Of a stretch of DNA of 43,866 nucleotides, positions 34,384 through 43,832 are shown in pieces. Where the stretch lies: assembly GCA_002389505.1 (NCBI GenBank), contig DGPA01000004.1:1-43866 (forward strand), given 5' to 3'. Below the pieces are notes generated by a model. The model had not been told where the DNA came from. It made no database searches and saw nothing but the letters and a program-made list of their open reading frames with translations. The stretch is from Halieaceae bacterium UBA4452 (GTDB lineage: Bacteria > Pseudomonadota > Gammaproteobacteria > Pseudomonadales > Halieaceae). The translations under genes and the position numbers were made by a program. Each line of letters opens with the position of its first letter. Within the stretch, counting starts at the first letter, position 1.

Positions 34384-35022
34384 GTGACGCACTGGTTAGA
34401 AAGCGATTTAGAGACCATGGAGCAGCGCTTTCGAGCGAAGTTGATCAATAGCATCGCCGGCTTCAAACCGGCCCTCTTAGTGGGTACGGTTGATACGCTG
34501 GGGCGGCCCAATCTCGCGGTGTTTAGCACTATTTTCCATGTTGGCTCAGCGCCACCGCTGCTGGGACTGCTGGTGCGCCCTGCGCCGGACAAAACCGAGC
34601 GACACACCTTGGAGAATATTCTTGCTGCAAAAGCCTACACCTTCAATCATTTTCCAGCGCATTGCGCCCAAGCAGCCCACCAAACGTCAGCACGTTATCC
34701 CCAAGGACAGTCAGAGTTTGCCGCTGCGGGGTTTACCGCCAAGTGGCAAGCAGGTTTCGCCGCCCCCTTCGTCGCCGACACCAGCATCCAATTAGGGATG
34801 GCGCTGGTAGATCACCAAGTGCTTATTAACAGCACCCATCTGCTCATTGGTCATATCACGCATCTGTGGGTAGCCGATGATCTGATCCGAGGGGACGGCA
34901 GCGTTGATCTCGTGAAAGCTGACAGCACCGTTGTAGCCGGCCTCGATAGCTATCACAGTGTCAATGCCGGACAACGTTTTTCCTATGCGAAAGTAGACGG
35001 TATACCCACACCCATTGATTGA
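34384..35022 (+). CDS. Flavin reductase-like FMN-binding protein
   Basis: A protein of about 212 residues resembling the flavin reductase-like/FMN-binding split-barrel family (DIM6/NTAB). PALLVGTVDTLGRPNLAVFSTIFHVGSAPPLLGLLVRP (in parts) is the FMN-binding strand pair, followed by TLENILAAKAYTFNHF. I choose the GTG start at 34384 because GAGGAGA lies 6 nt upstream. The ATG at 34291 would add 31 residues without protein-like character or a good binding site. The substrate is unknown. It is the third of three small redox genes in a row. Confidence 0.83.
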   Translation: MTHWLESDLETMEQRFRAKLINSIAGFKPALLVGTVDTLGRPNLAVFSTIFHVGSAPPLLGLLVRPAPDKTERHTLENILAAKAYTFNHFPAHCAQAAHQTSARYPQGQSEFAAAGFTAKWQAGFAAPFVADTSIQLGMALVDHQVLINSTHLLIGHITHLWVADDLIRGDGSVDLVKADSTVVAGLDSYHSVNAGQRFSYAKVDGIPTPID

Positions 35023-35113
35023 ACTCGTCAGCAACAACGAGTAAATAGCGCCATCTATGGGTATACTCAGCGGACAATTGTTCATCGGTTTAAACATTAA
35101 CTAAGGACTGCTT

Positions 35114-37006
35114 ATGGCCTCTATGGCGCTTTTACAACGGTTTATTTGGCTGTTCATACTCACCTTTAACCTACCCTCGGGGTTACTGGCTTCGGACGTA
35201 CCCGAGCGAGCCGACATTCCCCCCGAGTACCGGTGGGATTTGTCCGATATGTACGCAGATTCATTGGCTTGGGAAGCCGATAAAGCCCGAGTCAAAACGC
35301 TTATCCCCACCGTGGAAGCATATCGGGGCCGTTTGAGCGAAAGCGGAGCTGTACTCCTCGAAGCCCTCAAGCAGGATGAAGTTGTCACTACCATCGTCGG
35401 CAACTTGTACGTGTACGCGGGATTACGCTCTTACGAAGATACGCGTATTGCTGACAATGCCGCGCGCTTTTCCGAGGCACAAACACTGTACTCCGAGTAC
35501 CAGCAAGCCGTGTCTTTTTTCGCTCCTGAGCTGCTGGCCATTCCCGTGGAACGGCTTGAGACGATGGTGGCGACTACCGAGGGACTGGACCTTTACCGGC
35601 ATTATTTAGATGAGGCGTCGCGAATGCGCCCCTATACCCTTAGCGAGAGCGAAGAAAAGCTATTGGCCATGGCCGCGGATCCGCTCGACAAATTTAGCGG
35701 TGTGTTCAGCGCTATCGATAACGCCGATCTCGCTTTCGGGACTGTTATGGATGAGCAAGGTAATGAGGTCGAACTGACCAAGTCTCGCTACGGCGCTTTC
35801 CTCCACTCTCAGAATCGTGCGCTACGCGAAGCGGCTTGGAAGGGCTTATTCAGCGCCTACAAGGGCCTGAACCATACCCTCGCCGCAAATTATGAAGGCC
35901 ATGTCAAAGCCCGAGTTTTCGAGTCTCGTGCCCGAGGATTTGATACCCGACTAGACGCTGCGACGTATACCAACAGCATTCCCAAAGCCGTCTTTCTCAA
36001 TCTTATTCAGGCTGCGCGAGATGGCGTTGAACCCCTGCAACGCTTCCTCAATCTACGACGCCAAGCTCTGGGTGTTGAGCAACTCGAAGTATGGGACATG
36101 TACGCACCCATGGTTGAGCCGACGATTGATAATGTGAGTTTTGATGAAGCCAAGCACATTGTCGCCGATGCACTAACCCCCCTGGGCGAGGAGTACCTGG
36201 AGGTTTACTGGAAGGGGTTTGACGATGGCTGGGTTGACGCCTTCAACAACCGAGGCAAACGCGGCGGCGCTTACAGTTGGGGTACCTATACCTCTAAGCC
36301 TTACTTATCGATGAATTTTGAGGGCACTCTTAGCGATGTGTCGACCTTGGCCCACGAGTACGGACATTCGATTCACAGTTACCTCACTCGAAATACTCAG
36401 CCCTACGTCTACGGTAGCTACCGGACGTTTATCGCTGAGATAGCCTCCATGACCAACGAAGCCATTCTTATGCAGAAAATGCTTAAAGAGGCGCAAACAC
36501 CCGCAGAACGCGCGTATTTACTCAGTAGTTATCTTGATGAATTTCGCGGAGGGTTTTATCGCCAAGCCAGCTTTGCTGACTTTGAAATGCAGGCTCACGC
36601 CAAGATTGAAGCCGGAGAGGCGCTCACTGCTGATGCCCTCAACGCTATCTATGCAAACGTCTTCAACGCCTATTACGGCGACGCAGTCAATGCCGACGAA
36701 TTGAATCAGATTGAGTGGAGTCGCATTCCCCATTTCCTACGGGGCGATAATTTTTATGTGTACCAGTACTCGACGTCATTTGTTGCCGCCACCGCACTAG
36801 CAAAGCAAATTTTGGACGAGGGCGATCCCGCCCGAGACCGTTTCCTCACCCTGTTGCGCTCGGGATCTAACGACTACCCCATTGAATTACTGAAGAAAGC
36901 GGGTATTGATATGACTACTGCAAAACCGGTTTATGACACGATCGACGTTTTCGCCGACTATGTGGATCAACTTGAGGAGGCGCTACAAGAGATGGCGAAG
37001 GAGTAG
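35114..37006 (+). CDS. Exported M3-family oligoendopeptidase (PepF-like)
   Basis: A 630-residue zinc metallopeptidase. The catalytic H-E-Y-G-H (H414, E415, H418) is followed by the third zinc ligand E442 in FIAEIASMTNE, and the PepF-type C-terminal FYVYQYSTSFVAATALA block is present. It cuts short peptides. Unlike the cytosolic PepF of Gram-positive bacteria, it begins with a signal peptide (hydrophobic FIWLFILTFNLPSGLLA, cut probably before SDVPE), so it should act in the periplasm or outside. The ATG has AAGGA 9 nt upstream. It is convergent with sdaA, with 37 bp between them. Confidence 0.9.
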   Translation: MASMALLQRFIWLFILTFNLPSGLLASDVPERADIPPEYRWDLSDMYADSLAWEADKARVKTLIPTVEAYRGRLSESGAVLLEALKQDEVVTTIVGNLYVYAGLRSYEDTRIADNAARFSEAQTLYSEYQQAVSFFAPELLAIPVERLETMVATTEGLDLYRHYLDEASRMRPYTLSESEEKLLAMAADPLDKFSGVFSAIDNADLAFGTVMDEQGNEVELTKSRYGAFLHSQNRALREAAWKGLFSAYKGLNHTLAANYEGHVKARVFESRARGFDTRLDAATYTNSIPKAVFLNLIQAARDGVEPLQRFLNLRRQALGVEQLEVWDMYAPMVEPTIDNVSFDEAKHIVADALTPLGEEYLEVYWKGFDDGWVDAFNNRGKRGGAYSWGTYTSKPYLSMNFEGTLSDVSTLAHEYGHSIHSYLTRNTQPYVYGSYRTFIAEIASMTNEAILMQKMLKEAQTPAERAYLLSSYLDEFRGGFYRQASFADFEMQAHAKIEAGEALTADALNAIYANVFNAYYGDAVNADELNQIEWSRIPHFLRGDNFYVYQYSTSFVAATALAKQILDEGDPARDRFLTLLRSGSNDYPIELLKKAGIDMTTAKPVYDTIDVFADYVDQLEEALQEMAKE

Positions 37007-37043
37007 CCGTATCAATCGAGGCAAGCGGCCGTGATCGCGTGCG

Positions 37044-38429
37044 CTAGCATTCCACCGTGTGAACGGCGAGCCCCCCGGTTGAGGTTTCTTTATATTTATC
37101 CTGCATATCACGTCCGGTGTCGCGCATAGTGCGAATGACTTTATCGAGAGAGACGAAGTGCTCGCCGTTGCCCCGTAATCCTAGTTGAGCGGCATTGATC
37201 GCCTTGACAGCCGCAATCGCATTGCGCTCAATACAGGGTACTTGCACCAATCCCCCGATAGGATCACAGGTCAGCCCCAAGTTGTGCTCCAGACCTATTT
37301 CTGCGGCATTTTCGACCTGCTCAGGGGTACCTCCGAGCACCGCACATAAGCCGGCTGCAGCCATCGCACAGGCTGATCCCACCTCACCCTGGCAGCCGAC
37401 TTCAGCGCCTGATATGGAGGCATTTTTTTTACACAAAATACCGATAGCAGCAGCCGTCAGTAAGAAATCAATCACCTGCTGCTCACCGACCTCTTGGCTG
37501 TATTCCATGAAATACATCAGGACGGCGGGGATAATGCCCGCCGCGCCATTAGTGGGGGCAGTGACAACACGTCCACCGCCTGCGTTCTCTTCGTTGACCG
37601 CAAGCGCGTATAGGTTCACCCAATCCATCGCCGACATGCTTGTGCTAATCACATTTTTGGGCGTAGATCTCAGCAATGATTTGTGAAACAGCATGGCGCG
37701 GCGCTTTACATTAAGTCCCCCGGGTAGTACGCCCTGATGATGCAATCCCATCTCAATACAATCGCGCATGCTGCCCCAGATAGCCATCAATCCCTCGCGG
37801 ATGTCTACTTCCTTGCGCCACATGCGCTCGTTGGCCATCATGAGCTCCGCAATAGATAGCCGCTGCGCCTGAGTTAACGCAAGCAATTGATGGGCGGTCG
37901 CAAAGTCATAGGGCAATTCGATGTGTTCCTCGTGACCCGACCCTAGGTCTGCTTCATGCTGATCAACCACAAACCCACCACCCACTGAGTAATAGGTTTG
38001 CTGATAAAGCAACGCCCCGGTCTGGCGACGAGCGGTAAAAGTCACGCCATTAGGATGAAAGGGCAGAGACCCGTCGTGCCAGCGACAATCTCGCGCCCAA
38101 ATAAACTCAACGCAGTGGTGATCAGCCAGCAGTAAACGTCCCTCTGCCACGCAGCGCTCAACATTGGGCCTGATGCACTCGGGGTCAACCGTCTCGGGAA
38201 GAAAACCCATAAGACCAGCAACAACCGCCCCGTCGGTACCATGCCCCTTCCCTGTTGCGCTCAAAGAGCCGTATAGATCAATCTCTATGGCGCCGACATC
38301 AGCTAAGGCATGTTGCGCTCTTACACTCGATAAAAATCGATGCGCGGCCAGCATGGGTCCAACGGTATGAGAGCTCGATGGACCAATCCCCAATTTAAAT
38401 AAATTAAATACCGAAATGGACATGGTCAC
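37044..38429 (-). CDS. sdaA: L-serine ammonia-lyase (4Fe-4S, single chain)
   Basis: Converts L-serine to pyruvate and ammonia. The 461-residue single-chain form has the N-terminal LGIGPSSSHTVGPM (substrate loop) and the catalytic domain. Cluster cysteines are C346 (EVGCQGEVG), C388 (LTCDPIGG) and C399 (VPCIERNA). The final residue is Cys461, the 'tail in mouth' cysteine known from the Legionella enzyme; the spacing 42-11-62 between these cysteines is as I recall for that enzyme. It is the last gene of the sox operon, overlapping soxG by 4 nt, which suggests it removes serine made from sarcosine-derived glycine. The start could also be Met3. Confidence 0.95.
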   Translation of the reverse strand: MTMSISVFNLFKLGIGPSSSHTVGPMLAAHRFLSSVRAQHALADVGAIEIDLYGSLSATGKGHGTDGAVVAGLMGFLPETVDPECIRPNVERCVAEGRLLLADHHCVEFIWARDCRWHDGSLPFHPNGVTFTARRQTGALLYQQTYYSVGGGFVVDQHEADLGSGHEEHIELPYDFATAHQLLALTQAQRLSIAELMMANERMWRKEVDIREGLMAIWGSMRDCIEMGLHHQGVLPGGLNVKRRAMLFHKSLLRSTPKNVISTSMSAMDWVNLYALAVNEENAGGGRVVTAPTNGAAGIIPAVLMYFMEYSQEVGEQQVIDFLLTAAAIGILCKKNASISGAEVGCQGEVGSACAMAAAGLCAVLGGTPEQVENAAEIGLEHNLGLTCDPIGGLVQVPCIERNAIAAVKAINAAQLGLRGNGEHFVSLDKVIRTMRDTGRDMQDKYKETSTGGLAVHTVEC

Positions 38430-39088
38430 TCCTCCACGGATAAACCGAACTCCTTGCTAGCGTCCTGAATCCACAGCCAAATATAATCGGCAAAGCTACG
38501 TCGCAGAAGCAATTCGAAGCAATTGGTGTCGATTCGACGAAGGCTCCCCCCGGCTTTTGCAAAGACCGTGGAGACCACTTTTCCGATTGGGAACTGCGAT
38601 AAATGCACATCGATAGGCGTACTTTTCATCAGTAAATCAAGCACTCGCTCACCCCGCAACGCGTAAACCGTGAAGCCGCCACTACCGTTGACGAGCGCAA
38701 AGTGACCCGGCATTGTTGCCATAAACGCTTGTTCCATAGCATAACAATCGTCCGCAGGCAGCGTAATGTGCCACTCGTCGGGGGACATCCAGCGAATAAC
38801 GCGATGGTCAATACCACTCGATGACAACGGTTCAAGTGGCAGTGGTACGCCCAATAACCTCTCTGCGGCTGCGCGCTGCTGGGAATTTTCGGCTGAGCAT
38901 CGCAGGGTCAAATGTCCGAGCTGCCCCTGCTCTCGCAGAAAAACCCCGGCGCCCCCTGGCGAACGGCCCGCACCATCAGCCAGCTGCGCATGGGCCAGTG
39001 CCGATCGACCTTGAATAGCTGACGAGGGTAATAGATTCATCAGTAGTGCTGCATGGCTAGTAGTCATTTCGCTAGTGCTGTCAGACAT
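38426..39088 (-). CDS. soxG: Sarcosine oxidase gamma subunit SoxG
   Basis: The small subunit of heterotetrameric sarcosine oxidase. The ATG at 39088 overlaps the soxA stop by 8 nt and gives 220 residues; the frame continues upstream into soxA. Family-like features are LRCSAENSQQRAAAERLLGVPLP, IRWMSPDEWHITLP, LVNGSGGFTVYALRGERVLDLLMKSTPIDV and the C-terminal FADYIWLWIQDASKEFG (in parts). It has a GcvT/folate-binding-like fold and contacts SoxA. The order soxB-D-A-G is the standard one. Confidence 0.92.
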   Translation of the reverse strand: MSDSTSEMTTSHAALLMNLLPSSAIQGRSALAHAQLADGAGRSPGGAGVFLREQGQLGHLTLRCSAENSQQRAAAERLLGVPLPLEPLSSSGIDHRVIRWMSPDEWHITLPADDCYAMEQAFMATMPGHFALVNGSGGFTVYALRGERVLDLLMKSTPIDVHLSQFPIGKVVSTVFAKAGGSLRRIDTNCFELLLRRSFADYIWLWIQDASKEFGLSVEE

Positions 39089-42000
39089 TCTGACGCTCCC
39101 CCTCTGGATCAAGGAAAATAGGGCTGCAAATTTCAGCCTCGACAACACGTCCGTCAGCCAAAGGGTAATAAACACGTTCACCCATCCGAGCGTGACCGCC
39201 CTTCACGAACCCTTGAGCAATACTGCGCTGTAGATTTTCGCTCCAATAACTCGAGGTAATGTGCCCCACCATAGGCATGGGAATCGCCGCGTTGGGATCG
39301 AAAACACCCTGTGCACCCTCGGGTAAAACAACGGCAGGATCCTTGGTTTTGATACCCACCCACTGTTTACGATCGTCGCGGACACAGTCGTCTCGAGCCA
39401 TGCCTCGCTTACCAATGAAGCTAAATGCTTTCTTGGGACTAACGGCCCAACCCATGCCTAAGTCATAGGGATGCACTGAACCGTCAGTATCCTGCCCTGC
39501 GATAATAAACCCTTTTTCTGCTCGCAGGACATGCATGGTTTCAGTGCCATAGGGTGTGAGATGGTACTTCTCACCACGCTCAAAGAGCGCGCGCCACACA
39601 TGGAGCCCATAGTGGGCCTGAACATTAATTTCAAAGGATAGTTCACCCGTGAACGAAATACGGAAAATGCGAGCGGGAACGCCGGCCACGCACGCTGCCT
39701 GCCATTCCATAAAAGCCAATTTTTCCGCCGATACATCACCGTCTGTTAATTCCGCCAGTAACGTGCGGCTGCCGGGCCCCGAGATGGTCATTGTCGACCA
39801 ATGATCAGTCACTGAGGTCATATACACCTCAAGCTCCGGCCACTCGGTTTGGTGATAGAACTCAAGCCACTCGAGCACTCGGGCAGCGCCACCGGTCGTC
39901 GTCGTCATGAGGAAATGGTTATCCGCTAAACAAGAGGTCACCCCATCGTCGAATACCATGCCATCTTCGCCACACATCAGTCCATAACGACAGCGTCCTG
40001 GTGCTAGCTTAGCCCACGCGTTAGTGTAAATCCGACCTAGGAACTCTCGAGCATCTTTTCCCTGAATATCAATTTTACCCAGGGTCGAGGCATCGAGAAT
40101 CCCCACAGATTCTCGGGTCGCTAGGCACTCGCGATTGACCGCCTGGGCCATACTTTCATTGGCTTTTGGGAAATACCAAGGCCGCTTCCACTGGCCAACA
40201 TCCTCGAACACGGCGCCCTGCTGCATATGCCATTCATGCATAGCGGTATACCGCTTAGGATCGAACAGCGGGCCGCAATGGCGCCCAACGATGGCGCCAA
40301 AACTCACCGGGGTGTAGTTGGGACGAAAGACCGTTGTTCCCACCTCAGGAATGGTTTTATTCTGTGCCTTGGCAGCAATAGCCAAACCATTAATATTACC
40401 TAGCTTGCCTTGGTCGGTACCAAAACCCATCGCTGTATAGCGTTTTACATGCTCAATCGATTCAAAGCCCTCACGACACGCCAACTCAATCGCTGCCGCC
40501 GTGACATCGTTTTGATAATCGACAAACTGTTTGGGAGCGCGTGAGGTCGCCTGGGTATGGGACACATGAAATAACGGCATCGATGGTGCACTATCTGGTA
40601 AATCCGCATGAGGTATGGCGCTATCGACTGGCGATAATCCCAATGAGGCAAGCGCACTATTCGCCGCCTCAGCACCTTGCTTGAGCGCACCTGGGGTTGT
40701 GAACTCGCCGCTGATAGCACCTGCAATCAGCTGCTTTTGGTGGCTATCCCCAGGGACAAACCCGATAACCTCATCATTCCATACGGGACGACTGCCCGTA
40801 TGGCAGGACAGGTGTACCACTGGGCTCCAGCCCCCCGAGGAGGCGATCGTATCGCATTTGAGATGCTCAATGGCACCGGACACCGTCGAGGTAGTAGGAT
40901 CGATGGGCGCGATCTCGGCGCCGCTGACTCGCTTGGTGCCCTTTACATTGATGACCGCCGAACCCTGAATAACGGTGATGCCTCGCGCCCGCGTTGCAGC
41001 ACCGACCTCGGCGCCCGCTTCACTGCGCGTATCGACAATGGCGACCACCTCGCGACCCGCATCGTACCAATCGAGAGCGGCCTGATACGCGCCATCATTG
41101 GTGGTCATCACCACCAGTTGCTTACCCGGCACCACTGCGTAGCGACGGATGTAGTTCGACACCGCTGAGCACAACATACAGCCCGGCACATCATTATTAC
41201 CATAGACCAGCGGACGCTCATGGGCACCCGTTGCCAAAATGACCCAAGCGGCTCTCACTCTATGCAGCCGCTGTCGAGGACCGTTCACGGGACCCATATC
41301 GGCCAAATGATCACTGCATCGCTCATGAATCGTGAGGAAGTTATGATCGTGATAGCCGTTAACTGTGGCGCGAGGTAGCAGGGTTACCTCGCCACAACTT
41401 GCTAATTCGCTGACCACATCGGCAACCCACTGTCCCGCACTCTTTGTATCGATCGTTTCTCGACTCGACAGTAATTGACCACCAAATTCCTCTTGCTCAT
41501 CGGCAATAATGACCCGGGCGCCACTGCGCGCTAAGTTGCGAGCAGCCATAAGCCCGGCAGGACCAGCGCCAACCACCAAGACGTCACAGTGTTGATTGAC
41601 GGTCTCGTAGCGATCTGGATCGCGCTCTAAAGGCGACTTACCCAAGCCCGCTGCTTTACGAATGTATTTCTCGTAGGTCATCCACATGGATTCGGGAAAC
41701 ATAAAGGTTTTGTAGTAAAACCCTGGCGGCATGGCTCTACCGCCAATCTTACCGACAACGCCCATGAAATCAGTTTCTAAAGACGGCCATCCGCTAGTCG
41801 GATTGGCTACCAAGCCGTTGAATAGCGCTTGCTGTGTGGCGCGGACATTGGGCACCTGCGTGGCCTCTGTCGCCCCCAATTGCATGATCGCATTGGGTTC
41901 TTCGGCCCCCGCTGCAACAATGCCTCTCGGTCGTGAGTACTTGAAGCTACGACCCACCAACCGGATGCCATTGGCCAACAAAGCCGAGGCCAATGTATCG

Positions 42001-42098
42001 CCACGATAGCCGTAATAGGTTTTACCTCGCCAGGTGAACGATAAGGGTTGACTGCGATCAATTCGCCCACCCTCGGCTAAACGATGAACTTGTGCCAT
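39081..42098 (-). CDS. soxA: Sarcosine oxidase alpha subunit SoxA
   Basis: The large subunit of heterotetrameric sarcosine oxidase. The listed start (MAQVHRLAEGGRIDRS) gives about 1005 residues. The upstream ATG at 42116 would add six residues and overlap soxD by 4 nt, and GGAG lies before both. Domains in order: an N-terminal 2Fe-2S ferredoxin-like fold without cluster cysteines (GDTLASALLANG), an NAD-binding Rossmann fold with VVGAGPAGLMAARNLARSG (from about residue 175), a second dinucleotide region, and a C-terminal GcvT-type folate domain. That domain takes the formaldehyde unit onto tetrahydrofolate. Confidence 0.96.
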   Translation of the reverse strand: MAQVHRLAEGGRIDRSQPLSFTWRGKTYYGYRGDTLASALLANGIRLVGRSFKYSRPRGIVAAGAEEPNAIMQLGATEATQVPNVRATQQALFNGLVANPTSGWPSLETDFMGVVGKIGGRAMPPGFYYKTFMFPESMWMTYEKYIRKAAGLGKSPLERDPDRYETVNQHCDVLVVGAGPAGLMAARNLARSGARVIIADEQEEFGGQLLSSRETIDTKSAGQWVADVVSELASCGEVTLLPRATVNGYHDHNFLTIHERCSDHLADMGPVNGPRQRLHRVRAAWVILATGAHERPLVYGNNDVPGCMLCSAVSNYIRRYAVVPGKQLVVMTTNDGAYQAALDWYDAGREVVAIVDTRSEAGAEVGAATRARGITVIQGSAVINVKGTKRVSGAEIAPIDPTTSTVSGAIEHLKCDTIASSGGWSPVVHLSCHTGSRPVWNDEVIGFVPGDSHQKQLIAGAISGEFTTPGALKQGAEAANSALASLGLSPVDSAIPHADLPDSAPSMPLFHVSHTQATSRAPKQFVDYQNDVTAAAIELACREGFESIEHVKRYTAMGFGTDQGKLGNINGLAIAAKAQNKTIPEVGTTVFRPNYTPVSFGAIVGRHCGPLFDPKRYTAMHEWHMQQGAVFEDVGQWKRPWYFPKANESMAQAVNRECLATRESVGILDASTLGKIDIQGKDAREFLGRIYTNAWAKLAPGRCRYGLMCGEDGMVFDDGVTSCLADNHFLMTTTTGGAARVLEWLEFYHQTEWPELEVYMTSVTDHWSTMTISGPGSRTLLAELTDGDVSAEKLAFMEWQAACVAGVPARIFRISFTGELSFEINVQAHYGLHVWRALFERGEKYHLTPYGTETMHVLRAEKGFIIAGQDTDGSVHPYDLGMGWAVSPKKAFSFIGKRGMARDDCVRDDRKQWVGIKTKDPAVVLPEGAQGVFDPNAAIPMPMVGHITSSYWSENLQRSIAQGFVKGGHARMGERVYYPLADGRVVEAEICSPIFLDPEGERQNV

Positions 42099-42112
42099 AG
42101 CTCCACTCTCCA

Positions 42113-42394
42113 TCACGGCGCCGTGCTCGGCTGTTCACCGACAAGATAGGATTCAAATATTTCGTAACTGCGAGTGTCTCTAGTGACATTGAAAAATTTG
42201 CGGCAACCCGCCGCGTGTACCCAGACCTCGTGATGAATACCTCGCGGGTTTTTTCGGAAATACAAATACTCACCCCACTCTTGATCGGAGCAACCATCAG
42301 GATCTGTCGGTCTAGCGATATGCGCTTGACCCTTGTAATGGAACTCTTCTTCTTCACGATGTTCGCCACAGTGTGGACAAAAAAGTTGAAGCAT
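42113..42394 (-). CDS. soxD: Sarcosine oxidase delta subunit SoxD
   Basis: A 93-residue zinc-binding subunit. C-P-H-C-G at residues 6-10 and the later H-x-x-x-C (AAGCRKFFNVTRD) match the single zinc site of SoxD. The family segments FHYKGQAHIARP and YLYFRKNPRGIHHEVWVH (in parts) are present. It lies 12 bp after soxB and immediately before soxA. Confidence 0.95.
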   Translation of the reverse strand: MLQLFCPHCGEHREEEEFHYKGQAHIARPTDPDGCSDQEWGEYLYFRKNPRGIHHEVWVHAAGCRKFFNVTRDTRSYEIFESYLVGEQPSTAP

Positions 42395-42406
42395 GCTGTT
42401 GGCTCC

Positions 42407-43660
42407 TCAGTGCGCAACGCCAGCGGCGCCATGTTCATCGACTAGTGCACCAGAATGAAAGCGGAACATCGAAAAGGGCTTCGCCAATGGATGCATTACA
42501 CCTTTCGCCAAGGAAGCCGCAAATACATGGCCCGAACCCGGGGTCGCTTTAAAGCCCCCGGTGCCCCAACCGCAGTTGAAATACAGATTCTCTACGGGGG
42601 TTTCACTAATAACCGGACAGGCGTCAGGACAGGTATCGACAATGCCTCCCCACTGGCGATTCATACGCACGCGACTAAAAATAGGGAACAACTCAATAAT
42701 AGCCTGTACCGTGTGTTCAATGGTCGGATAGGAACCCCGTTGGCCATAGCCGGTATAGCCGTCAATACCCGCGCCGATCACCAAGTCACCTTTATCCGAC
42801 TGACTGACATAACCATGGACGTGGTTGGACATGACCACGGTGTCTAAAATGGGTTTGATAGGTTCCGATACCAATGCTTGGAGAGGATGGGATTCTAACG
42901 GTAGGTCGAAGCCAGCCATCTGCGCCAGCACACTGGAATTTCCGGCGACCACGCAGCCTACACGATCTGCATGAATGTCGCCGTAACGGTGGGTCTTCAC
43001 GCCTTTGACCACGCCTTGTTCAATCATCATTCCCATAACTTCGGTTTGTTGAAGTAAATCCACCCCCAGCGCATCAGCGGCGCGGGCATAGCCCCAGGCC
43101 ACCGCGTCATGGCGCGCGACGCCCGCGCGGGGCTGCCAAGAAGCACCGAGAACCGGATAACGGGTGTTGGCCGAGCAATCCATGTGGGGGACAAGGGCCT
43201 GTACCTGACGCGCATCCAACGCTTCACTGTCAATGCCATTGAGACGATTAGCATTGACGCGACGCTGAATATCACGCATGTCCTGTAGCGTGTGGCCTAA
43301 ATTGAGCACACCACGCTGACTGAACATCACGTTGTAATTCAAATCTTGCGATAGCCCTTCCCAGAGCTTCATGGCGTGCTCATACAGGTGTGCGGCCTCG
43401 TCCCATAAGTAATTGGAGCGCACAATTGTGGTGTTGCGCCCAGTATTCCCACCACCTAGATATCCCTTCTCAACGACCGCGACATTGGTAACGCCGTGGA
43501 CTTTAGCCAAATAATACGCTGTCGCTAAGCCATGGCCACCGCCACCCACAATGATGACGTCGTAGTGTTTCTTCGGGCTCGGATTACGCCATATTTTCTG
43601 CCAATGCTCATGATGGCTAAAACTGTGTGTGAGCAATCCAAATCCAGAATAACGTTGCAT
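42407..43660 (-). CDS. soxB: Sarcosine oxidase beta subunit SoxB
   Basis: The catalytic flavoprotein subunit that oxidises sarcosine to glycine. The 417 residues have a dinucleotide-binding G-G-G-G-H-G-L-A motif near residue 38 and ARHDAVAWGYARAA, whose His is the site of covalent FMN attachment in relatives. A C-terminal CGWGTGGFKATPGSG segment binds FAD. The GAGGT ribosome binding site lies about 9 nt before the ATG. It is the first gene of the operon soxB-D-A-G-sdaA. A glyA or one-carbon gene may lie upstream beyond the window. Confidence 0.96.
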   Translation of the reverse strand: MQRYSGFGLLTHSFSHHEHWQKIWRNPSPKKHYDVIIVGGGGHGLATAYYLAKVHGVTNVAVVEKGYLGGGNTGRNTTIVRSNYLWDEAAHLYEHAMKLWEGLSQDLNYNVMFSQRGVLNLGHTLQDMRDIQRRVNANRLNGIDSEALDARQVQALVPHMDCSANTRYPVLGASWQPRAGVARHDAVAWGYARAADALGVDLLQQTEVMGMMIEQGVVKGVKTHRYGDIHADRVGCVVAGNSSVLAQMAGFDLPLESHPLQALVSEPIKPILDTVVMSNHVHGYVSQSDKGDLVIGAGIDGYTGYGQRGSYPTIEHTVQAIIELFPIFSRVRMNRQWGGIVDTCPDACPVISETPVENLYFNCGWGTGGFKATPGSGHVFAASLAKGVMHPLAKPFSMFRFHSGALVDEHGAAGVAH

Positions 43661-43805
43661 CGATAGTGACCTCAGTACTCTCTTTCTATGGCAGCCTGAC
43701 AGCAGTAAGCTTTAGCAATTTCCCCCGTCGGAAATACCACCGTTAGGATAAGCGTTGGCGGGTAATTCCGCGACAGTGCCGACCGTGTATGTCAGAGCAA
43801 AGTCT

Positions 43806-43832
43806 GTCAACAATTTTTCAACAAATGTTGAC
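43806..43832. promoter_or_regulatory. Nested inverted repeats upstream of soxB, candidate operator
   Basis: GTCAACA (43806-43812) and TGTTGAC (43826-43832) form a perfect outer pair. A second TCAACA (43818-43823) forms a tighter 6-2-6 palindrome with TGTTGA (43826-43831). The element is about 150 bp upstream of the soxB start. Short TGTTGA/TCAACA palindromes are typical of GntR- or LysR-type regulators, but no regulator gene is visible in the window. Confidence 0.4.

Noticed and set aside
35023..35042. ACTCGT/ACGAGT inverted repeat just after the flavin-reductase-like gene as a terminator
   Set aside because: The stem is only 6 bp with an 8-nt loop and no T-run follows.
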